DNA of 64,000 bases from positions 248,001-312,000 of the forward strand of contig NZ_NEVJ01000003.1 in NCBI RefSeq assembly GCF_002261425.1, in the 5' to 3' direction. The number at the start of each line of letters is the position of its first letter. Position 1 is the first letter of the stretch. This DNA comes from Bordetella genomosp. 9 (lineage in GTDB: Bacteria > Pseudomonadota > Gammaproteobacteria > Burkholderiales > Burkholderiaceae_B). The notes under the pieces were generated by a model. It made no database searches and was not told where the DNA came from. It saw nothing but the letters and a program-made list of their open reading frames with translations. Positions 58,521 through 64,000 of this stretch are shown here, piece after piece. Both the position numbers and the translations under genes were made by a program.

Positions 58521-59558
58521 ATGCCAGTAGCCGACTACGAAATGATCCGCGCCTGGAAACAGGTGCTGACCCTATCGAATCTGCGTGCCGGCCAGGCGGT
58601 CACGATACTGACCGGCGCGGCCACGCACCCGCAGACCCTGGCCACGGCCCTGATCGCCTGCCAGGATATGGGCGCGGTGGTGAACCGCCTGGACCTGCCG
58701 CCGGTCAACGGGGAAAAGGCCTTGAGCCGCGATGCGCTGGCCTACCTGGGCACCACGCCCCTGACCGGCAACAAGGCGGCGATGGCGGCGCTCAAGGCCA
58801 GCGACCTGGTGCTGGACCTTATGACGCTGCTGTTTTCGCCGGAGCAGCACGAGATCCTGCAGGGCGGCACCAAGATCCTGCTGGCGGTCGAGCCGCCCGA
58901 GGTGCTGGCGCGGCTGGTGCCGACCGAAAACGACCGCGCGCGGGTGCAGGCCGCCGCACGCCGGGTGCGTGAAGCGAAGCAGATGACGGTGACGTCCGCG
59001 GCCGGCACGTCGCTGGTGTGCCCCCTGGGCGAGTTTCCCGCGATCAGCGAATATGGCTTCGTCGACGAGCCCGGCCGCTGGGACCACTGGCCCAGCGGCT
59101 TCGTCCTGACCTTCCCGGACGAGGGCGGCGCCAACGGCACCATCGTCATCGATCGCGGCGACATCGTGCTGCCGCAGAAGTCCTATGTGGCCGACCCCAT
59201 CGTCCTGACGGTCGAAAACGGCTACGCCACCCGCATCGAAGGCGGGGTCGACGCGGAACTGCTGCGCACCTATATGGAGACCTTCAACGACCCCGAAGCC
59301 TATGCGATTTCGCATATCGGCTGGGGCCTGCAGCCGCGCGCGCACTGGAGCACGCTGGCGATGTACGATCGCGAAGCCACGCTCGGCATGGACGCGCGCG
59401 CCTACGAAGGCAATTTCCTGTTCTCGCTGGGACCCAACAACGAGGCGGGCGGCTCGCGCACCACGGCGTGCCACATCGATATCCCGCTGCGCCGCTGCAC
59501 GGTCAGCCTGGACGGCAGGGAAGTGGTGCGGGACGGCAAGGTCGTGAACGAGGCCTGA
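58521..59558 (+). CDS. picD: 2,5-dihydroxypyridine 5,6-dioxygenase
   Basis: This 345-residue Fe(II) ring-cleavage dioxygenase of the NicX type opens 2,5-dihydroxypyridine to N-formylmaleamate. The iron ligands reported for NicX, as I recall them, occur at the very same numbers here: Glu177 (SEYGF), His318 and Asp320 (ACHIDIPL). The frame is open from 58065, but the ATG at 58521 has a GAGGAAC site and gives the family length. This is the most diagnostic gene of the cluster. Confidence 0.92.
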   Translation: MPVADYEMIRAWKQVLTLSNLRAGQAVTILTGAATHPQTLATALIACQDMGAVVNRLDLPPVNGEKALSRDALAYLGTTPLTGNKAAMAALKASDLVLDLMTLLFSPEQHEILQGGTKILLAVEPPEVLARLVPTENDRARVQAAARRVREAKQMTVTSAAGTSLVCPLGEFPAISEYGFVDEPGRWDHWPSGFVLTFPDEGGANGTIVIDRGDIVLPQKSYVADPIVLTVENGYATRIEGGVDAELLRTYMETFNDPEAYAISHIGWGLQPRAHWSTLAMYDREATLGMDARAYEGNFLFSLGPNNEAGGSRTTACHIDIPLRRCTVSLDGREVVRDGKVVNEA

Positions 59559-59574
59559 GACAGGGGAGCGGAGC

Positions 59575-60198
59575 ATGGAAAGCAAAGAGCAAACGTATCA
59601 ACGGCAGGGCTTCGGCGCGGCGCTGCAGCCGCGTCCGCCCTACGGCCTGCTGATCGTCGACCTCGTGAACGGGTTCGCCGATCCGGCCGTGTTCGGCGGC
59701 GGCAATATCCCGCAGGCCATCGCCAACACCGTGCCGCTGCTGGAGCATGCGCGGCGCCAGGGCTGGGCCATCGCCCACACCCGCATCGTCTACGCCGACG
59801 ACGGCGCGGACGCGAACGTCTTCAGCATCAAGGTGCCCGGCATGCTGACGCTGAAGGAACACGATCCGCGCAGCGCCATCGTGCCGGAGCTGGCGCCGCG
59901 CAACGGCGAGCTGGTGGTGCGCAAGACCGTGCCGTCGGCGTTCTTCGGCACCGGCCTGTCCGCCTGGCTCGCGCAGCGCGGCGTGCAGACCCTGCTGGTC
60001 GCGGGAGCGGTCACCAGCGGCTGCGTGCGCGCCAGCGTGGTGGACGCCATGCAATACGGTTTCCGGCCGCTGGTGGTGGCCGATTGCGTGGGCGACCGCG
60101 CGCTCGGCCCCCACGACGCCAACCTGTTCGATATGGAACAGAAGTACGCGACGGTGATGACGCGCGACCAGGCACTGGCGGCCATCGCCGCCAATTAG
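59575..60198 (+). CDS. picF: Maleamate amidohydrolase (isochorismatase fold)
   Basis: This 207-residue cysteine hydrolase removes ammonia from maleamate to give maleate. The triad is Asp29 (LIVDLVNGF), Lys117 (VVRKTVPSAF) and Cys150 (TSGCVRAS), with the usual cis-peptide region GAVTSGCV. It matches NicF in length and motifs. It ends the rightward operon; a 14-bp tandem repeat separates it from the convergent oxygenase operon. Confidence 0.9.
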   Translation: MESKEQTYQRQGFGAALQPRPPYGLLIVDLVNGFADPAVFGGGNIPQAIANTVPLLEHARRQGWAIAHTRIVYADDGADANVFSIKVPGMLTLKEHDPRSAIVPELAPRNGELVVRKTVPSAFFGTGLSAWLAQRGVQTLLVAGAVTSGCVRASVVDAMQYGFRPLVVADCVGDRALGPHDANLFDMEQKYATVMTRDQALAAIAAN

Positions 60199-60240
60199 GC
60201 GTGGCCGGCCAGGCGCGGCCGGCCAGGCGCGGCCGGCCAG
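60199..60240. repeat. Three-copy 14-bp tandem repeat
   Basis: GCGTGGCCGGCCAG is followed by two exact copies of GCGCGGCCGGCCAG. It fills the 43-bp gap between the convergent stops of picF and the oxygenase beta subunit. Each unit holds the palindrome GGCCGGCC, so the transcript from either strand can fold. Confidence 0.85.
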
Positions 60241-60241
60241 G

Positions 60242-60757
60242 CTAGACGGGATACACCAGGTCGTTGGCCAGGATCTCGGTGTCGTAGATCACCTGGCGCT
60301 CCTTCAGCTTGAGCACGCCATCGACGTGGGTGAACACGTCGTGATAGAAGCCGGCCAGGTGCAGGGTGGTGGGGCCTTCCACCAGCGTCTGCATCAGCAG
60401 GAAGGACGACTGCGCCTCGATGCCCGCCGGCGTTTCCTCCAGCACCCGCGTATTGGTCACCAGGTGCCGCATGTAGCGCGGCGCGAACATCTGCGTGCGC
60501 GATATGGCGACGGCGCGGTCCTGCATCATGCCGCGGCCTTCGGCGTAGACCAGGCCGACCAGCAGTCCGCGGTCGGCGTTCTCGCGCGCGGTCACGCGAT
60601 ACAGGCCGTCCTCGGTGAAGAAGTCGGGCCAGCTTTCGATCTGGTTGGCGTCCAGCGCGGCGCAATAGTCGGCGTGGAATTCCTCGATATGCTGGCGCAG
60701 TTCGATGGCGCGCGCCAGGTCGATGCGGCGGGCGGCATGGGCGAAATTCGTTTTCAT
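60242..60757 (-). CDS. picB: Aromatic-ring-hydroxylating oxygenase beta subunit
   Basis: This 171-residue small subunit with the NTF2-like fold (IEEFHADYCAALDANQIESWPDFFTEDGLYRV; LAGFYHDVFTHVDGVLKLKERQVIYDT) has a structural role in the alpha3beta3 oxygenase. The Met at 60757 begins the conserved part; the frame upstream belongs to the alpha-subunit shadow. It is the last gene of the leftward operon. It would be one of the four PicB components. Confidence 0.85.
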   Translation of the reverse strand: MKTNFAHAARRIDLARAIELRQHIEEFHADYCAALDANQIESWPDFFTEDGLYRVTARENADRGLLVGLVYAEGRGMMQDRAVAISRTQMFAPRYMRHLVTNTRVLEETPAGIEAQSSFLLMQTLVEGPTTLHLAGFYHDVFTHVDGVLKLKERQVIYDTEILANDLVYPV

Positions 60758-60783
60758 TCTGCGGATCTCTGTTGATTCGTCTG

Positions 60784-62073
60784 TCAAAGTCCCATCACCG
60801 ACCGGTAGTAGGCGTACATGGACCGGATCGCGGCTTCCGATATCAAGGTGTTGGACGTGCCCAGCTTGTTCGATTCGAGCTTCAGCACGTTGGTATCGGT
60901 GGTGGAGCGGCGCACGCCTTCCTGCACGAACTTCATCGCCTCGTTGTCCTCCAGTCCCAGGAAGCCCGCCGGCCCCATCAGGTTGCCCTGGCGCAGGCGG
61001 TGGCGGGTCATCTCCGGCGTGTCGTCCTCGTAGCCGAACATGGTCCACTGCATGATCATGCTGTCCGGGCCGTTGGGGATGATGTGGCGCACGCCCAGCG
61101 TATTCATCTCGCGCTGCACGATCAGGTTGGGCCAGATGGTCTGCATGGTGACCGACCACGGCGAGTCGAATTCCTTGACGAACTCCAGGAAGCGGTCGTC
61201 CTGCAGGCGCAGCCCGTCGTGGAAGGAGCGCATTTCCTTCTTGTTTTCCTCGCTGACGCTGGCGTATTTGTCTTCGCTCTTGGCCGACGCCATGGTGCCG
61301 TGGCGGCCGTGCTTGCCGTCGACCAGCATGGCGGACTTGTTGCCCGCGACCAGCAGTCCGAACACCACCAGGAAGGAATGCAGCAGGGTGGCGTGATAGG
61401 GATCCTTCAGGTTCTCGTGATACATCTTCCAGTTGCAGGGCAGCTCGTTGCGGTAGTAGCCCAGTATCTTCAGCGGCTTGCCCGGAAAGACGGTATCGAA
61501 GTCGGCCAGGATCTCCGGCGTCAGGTATTCGTCGATCGGCTCGACGTCGGCCACGTACGACGCGAAGACCACTCCGTGGCGCGTGGTCACGTGCAGGCGC
61601 CGCAGCCCGTGGTCGTCGTTGCGGAAGTCCTTGGGCATGCCGCCTTCCTTGTTGACTCCGCGCTTGAAGGGGATGCCCTGCAGGTTGCCTTTCAGGTCAT
61701 AGGACCATTGGTGGTAGGGACACACGAACTCCTTGGTGTTGCCCTGCGTGTTGCGGCAGAACTCGGCGCCGCGATGGGCGCAGCGATTCTCGAAGACGTG
61801 GATGGAGCCGTCGTCGGCGCGCGAAACCACCACGGGCGTGGGCCCGACGTAGGAACGCTTGTAGTCGCCGGGATTGGGGATTTCCGCTTCCAGCGCGACA
61901 TAGTTCCAGCTGCGGCCGCGGAAAATCCGCTCCATCTCGCGTTCGTAGATGGCGTTGCTGGTGTAGACCCAGTCGGGGATGGCGTGCAGCGCGTCCTCGG
62001 GCCAGCTGCATTGCGCCAGTTCGGCGTCCTTGGCGGGATCCGTGCGGCCGATCACGGTTTGGGATTGGTACAT
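60784..62073 (-). CDS. picB: Rieske oxygenase alpha subunit (6-hydroxypicolinate hydroxylase)
   Basis: This 429-residue catalytic subunit has the Rieske [2Fe-2S] ligands Cys98-x-His100 and Cys118-x2-His121. The mononuclear iron triad is Asp224-independent in the usual way: His227, His232 and probably Asp376, with Asp224 as the bridging residue between centres (NLKDPYHATLLH). In picolinate degraders a four-component Rieske enzyme inserts one oxygen at C3 of 6-hydroxypicolinate, and this gene set has exactly four components. An ordinary dihydroxylating role on another substrate cannot be excluded. Confidence 0.85.
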   Translation of the reverse strand: MYQSQTVIGRTDPAKDAELAQCSWPEDALHAIPDWVYTSNAIYEREMERIFRGRSWNYVALEAEIPNPGDYKRSYVGPTPVVVSRADDGSIHVFENRCAHRGAEFCRNTQGNTKEFVCPYHQWSYDLKGNLQGIPFKRGVNKEGGMPKDFRNDDHGLRRLHVTTRHGVVFASYVADVEPIDEYLTPEILADFDTVFPGKPLKILGYYRNELPCNWKMYHENLKDPYHATLLHSFLVVFGLLVAGNKSAMLVDGKHGRHGTMASAKSEDKYASVSEENKKEMRSFHDGLRLQDDRFLEFVKEFDSPWSVTMQTIWPNLIVQREMNTLGVRHIIPNGPDSMIMQWTMFGYEDDTPEMTRHRLRQGNLMGPAGFLGLEDNEAMKFVQEGVRRSTTDTNVLKLESNKLGTSNTLISEAAIRSMYAYYRSVMGL

Positions 62074-62109
62074 ATCAGCTCCTTGCGCGATGCGTGACGC
62101 CGGCCTGGT

Positions 62110-63399
62110 TCAGGCCGGCGTGGCGGCCTGCTGGCAGGCCTTGATCCAGGGTTTCAGGGGGACGTCCGTGTCGGCGAAGCCGGCAGGGTCGACGCGGATG
62201 CCGCGTTCGAACAGCAGCCGCATCTGGCGCAGGTCCGCCGCGGCGTTGATCGCGACGCCGTGCACCGGCACGCCGTCGCGATGGCCCAGCCAGATGAGCC
62301 TGGGCGCGGCGTCGCCGGGCGCGGCCGTTCCGCGGCATACGTAGGACAGGCCGGCCACCGGCATGCCCAGCATCTGGATGTTGCAGCCGAACTGATCGGT
62401 CCAGAACCAGGGGTAGGGCGCGGCCGGCGGGTCGGCGTCCAGCATGGCGGCGGCGGCGACGCGGGCCTGTTCATTGGCGTTCTGCCAGGACTCCAGCCGC
62501 GCATGGCGCCCCAGCAGGTCGCGATGCTGGCTGGCGCAATCGCCGATGGCCAGGACGTGCGGATCCGCGGTGCGGCAATGGGCGTCGACGCGTATGCCGC
62601 CGTTGTCGGCATCGATCTCCAGGCCCGCCGCGCGCGCCAACGCGACGTCGGGTTGCAGGCCGATCGCGACCACGATGGCGTCGGCCGGCAGCACGACGCC
62701 GCTGTCCAGCGCCAGTCCGCCGGCGGTCGCATCGGTCGTGGCGGGCAGTATCGATGCGATCCGCGCGCCCAGGTGCAGCCGCGCGCCCAATGCGGTGGCG
62801 CGCGCCGCCAGCCAGGTGGAGAGCGGAGCGGGCAGGGCGTTGGGCAACAGCCGGTCGGCGCTTTCGACCACCGCCACGTCGGCGCCGCTTTCCAGCGCGG
62901 TGGACGCGATTTCCAGGCCCAGGAAGCCGCCGCCGACCACGGCGACGCGCGCGGCCCGGGCGCCGCCGCTCAGGCAGGCACGCAGGCCGCGCGCGTCGTC
63001 CAGCGTGCGCACGTAATGCACGCCGGGCATGCCGGGCGGCAGGGAAGGCAGCGTACGCGCCTGGCCCCCGGTCGCCAGCAGGCAACGGTCGTAGGCCAGC
63101 CAAGTCCCGTTCGACAGGCTGATCCGGCGCGCCGCGCGGTCCAGCGCCAGCGCTTCGACGCCGCGCAGCAGCGCGATGTCCTGTTCGGCGTAGTAGGCCT
63201 CGGCATGGATGGCCGCGGCCGTTTCCGCCGCCGCGTCGCGCAGCACGGCCTTGGACAGGGGCGGGCGTTCATAAGGCGGATGGAATTCGCGGCCGACCAG
63301 CGTCAGCTTTCCCGCATAGCCCTGCGCGCGCAAAGCCGCCGCGGCCATGGCGCCGCCCTGGCCGGCGCCGACGATCACGATGGAGTCGGGGTGCGCCAT
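62110..63399 (-). CDS. picB: Rieske-oxygenase ferredoxin reductase
   Basis: This 429-residue FAD reductase of the BphA4/CamA type moves electrons from NAD(P)H to the ferredoxin. Motifs are the FAD fold VIVGAGQGGAMAAAALRAQG, the NAD fold VAVVGGGFLGLEIASTALESGA, the LATGG link and the C-terminal FAD segment VLAIGDCASQ. The Met at 63399 is used, since the frame further upstream lies inside the ferredoxin gene. It starts 4 bp after the ferredoxin stop. Confidence 0.9.
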   Translation of the reverse strand: MAHPDSIVIVGAGQGGAMAAAALRAQGYAGKLTLVGREFHPPYERPPLSKAVLRDAAAETAAAIHAEAYYAEQDIALLRGVEALALDRAARRISLSNGTWLAYDRCLLATGGQARTLPSLPPGMPGVHYVRTLDDARGLRACLSGGARAARVAVVGGGFLGLEIASTALESGADVAVVESADRLLPNALPAPLSTWLAARATALGARLHLGARIASILPATTDATAGGLALDSGVVLPADAIVVAIGLQPDVALARAAGLEIDADNGGIRVDAHCRTADPHVLAIGDCASQHRDLLGRHARLESWQNANEQARVAAAAMLDADPPAAPYPWFWTDQFGCNIQMLGMPVAGLSYVCRGTAAPGDAAPRLIWLGHRDGVPVHGVAINAAADLRQMRLLFERGIRVDPAGFADTDVPLKPWIKACQQAATPA

Positions 63400-63403
63400 G
63401 CGC

Positions 63404-63715
63404 TCACCTGGAAACGTCGGCAAGAACGTCGCTGCCTTCCACCTTGACGGGGTAGACCTGGATATCGCGCGTGGCGGGCGCGCACATCGCCTTGCCGGTG
63501 CGGACGTCGAAGCGCGCCTGGTGCAACGGGCATTCGATACAGCCGTCTTCCAGATAGCCGTCCGACAACAGCGCATACGCGTGCGTGCATACGTTGTCCG
63601 ACACGAAGAACTCGCCTTCGCTGCGGTACAGCGCCAGCTGCTTGCCGCCGGCCTCGACCGCCATGACCTCGTCGTCTGCCAATGCGTCCGTCGATGCGAT
63701 TTTCGTCCAGTTCAT
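63404..63715 (-). CDS. picB: Rieske-type ferredoxin
   Basis: This 103-residue electron carrier between reductase and oxygenase has [2Fe-2S] ligands Cys43-x-His45 (NVCTHAY) and Cys62-x2-His65 (ECPLHQARFD). The ATG at 63715 gives the family length; the longer frame to 63838 would run through two operators. It is the first gene of the leftward operon, with operators D and E just upstream. Confidence 0.92.
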   Translation of the reverse strand: MNWTKIASTDALADDEVMAVEAGGKQLALYRSEGEFFVSDNVCTHAYALLSDGYLEDGCIECPLHQARFDVRTGKAMCAPATRDIQVYPVKVEGSDVLADVSR

Positions 63716-63724
63716 GAGATTCTC

Positions 63725-63760
63725 GTCAGTATGCTGAGTAATTGTGGTCAGTGTACTGCT
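63725..63760. promoter_or_regulatory. MarR operators D and E (oxygenase operon promoter)
   Basis: GTCAGTATGCTGAG (63725-63738) and GTCAGTGTACTGCT (63747-63760) are 22 bp apart. They lie 10-45 bp upstream of the ferredoxin start, so repressor binding would cover its promoter or block the start region. Confidence 0.8.
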
Positions 63761-63831
63761 CATAAAAAGCCGCGCGTTCCTAGGGATTTCCCTGGCGTGG
63801 CGATCTGCGCGGCATACTCGGGTAATCATCG

Positions 63832-63860
63832 TTGACACTCCAAAACTCTCTCAGTATGCT
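63832..63860 (+). promoter_or_regulatory. Sigma-70-type promoter overlapped by operator F
   Basis: TTGACA (63832-63837), a 17-bp spacer and TATGCT (63855-63860) form a near-consensus promoter toward the truncated gene at 63951. The -10 lies wholly inside operator F, which is the expected geometry for repression. Confidence 0.65.
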
Positions 63861-63883
63861 GACTAACAAGTCAGTGTACTTAC
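63850..63883. promoter_or_regulatory. MarR operators F and G
   Basis: CTCAGTATGCTGAC (63850-63863) and GTCAGTGTACTTAC (63870-63883) are 20 bp apart, the same spacing as operators B and C. They place the following gene in the same regulon as the pyridine catabolic genes. Confidence 0.8.
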
Positions 63884-63950
63884 CTTTTTTCAACATCGTC
63901 GCGCACGTCCAACGCGATGCGCCCACGGTCCATGTCCAGGAGTCAGAGTG

Positions 63951-64000
63951 ATGCAACGACGCCGTTTTCTTACGCAGGCCGCGGGGGCCGCGGGCGCGGG
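63951..64000 (+). CDS. Tat-exported protein (3' partial)
   Basis: Only 16 codons are visible. They begin M-Q-R-R-R-F-L-T-Q-A-A-G, a twin-arginine signal start followed by an Ala/Gly-rich core. An AGGAGTCAG ribosome site precedes the ATG. Operators F and G place it in the pyridine catabolic regulon. It could be a Bug receptor with a Tat signal or a cofactor-bearing periplasmic enzyme; the window end prevents a choice. Confidence 0.6.
   Translation, partial: MQRRRFLTQAAGAAGA

Noticed and set aside
55169..60198. Calling the cluster a nicotinate (nic) pathway
   Set aside because: No NicAB or NicC homologue is present, while a decarboxylase and a four-component Rieske hydroxylase are. Both fit picolinate better, though the shared lower steps are the same.

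Overview
The window is GC-rich, densely packed and has the accessory catabolic character of a Bordetella/Achromobacter-type betaproteobacterium (Alcaligenaceae). The assignment is inferred from the base composition, four complete Bug-family (TctC) periplasmic solute receptors without TctA/TctB membrane partners, eight LysR regulators beside small catabolic operons, and a nic/pic-type pyridine catabolic cluster. I see no rRNA, tRNA, CRISPR array, insertion sequence or phage gene, and no gene-free stretch longer than 300 bases.

Layout. 0-2.6 kb: 3' part of a PEP mutase/isocitrate lyase-family gene, a strong terminator, and an FAD monooxygenase. 2.5-8.6 kb: a three-gene RND efflux operon on the minus strand (permease, adaptor, outer-membrane factor). 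8.8-17.1 kb: FMN hydroxyacid oxidase, LysR, a MmgE/PrpD-Bug-MmgE/PrpD operon, a SelW-like protein coupled to a LysR regulator, and a TSUP exporter. 17.1-21.7 kb: NAD(P)HX repair enzyme, nitronate monooxygenase, crotonase-family protein, lipoprotein hydrolase. 21.8-25.9 kb: modABC with a ModE-like one-domain regulator and a family 2 glycosyltransferase between modC and modE. 26-36.3 kb: LysR with an aconitase/LeuCD-like pair and a Bug protein; a His-rich secreted peptide with a Spy/CpxP-like protein; LysR with a gamma-glutamyltransferase-family enzyme, a Bug protein and a GAF protein; a VOC protein. 36.4-42.8 kb: YjbQ, then tcuR-tcuA-tcuB (tricarballylate oxidation), a Na+/H+ antiporter, and TetR divergent from an SDR across an operator array. 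43.5-46.3 kb: a lone leucine-rich-repeat protein of the IpaH/YopM type, IclR, and a TauD-like dioxygenase. 46.4-53.5 kb: LysR and a minus-strand operon of CaiB, crotonase, an IpdAB-like CoA-transferase pair, an acyl-CoA ligase and a Bug protein. 53.7-55 kb: a secreted M20 carboxypeptidase.

55.1-64 kb is the most coherent system. A MarR repressor, a decarboxylase, maleate isomerase, N-formylmaleamate deformylase, 2,5-dihydroxypyridine dioxygenase and maleamate amidohydrolase run rightward. A four-component Rieske hydroxylase (oxygenase alpha and beta, reductase, ferredoxin) runs leftward from the other end. Together they form a picolinate-type lower pathway: 6-hydroxypicolinate, 3,6-dihydroxypicolinate, 2,5-dihydroxypyridine, N-formylmaleamate, maleamate, maleate, fumarate. 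Seven copies of one 14-bp palindromic operator mark every promoter of the cluster, including that of a Tat-signal gene cut by the window end. The first step, a picolinate dehydrogenase, is not in the window.

Recurring theme: nearly every Bug receptor sits with a CoA, hydratase or acid-metabolising enzyme and a LysR gene, so these are probably separate small organic-acid catabolic modules. Several regulator-target gaps contain clean inverted repeats that predict the operator.
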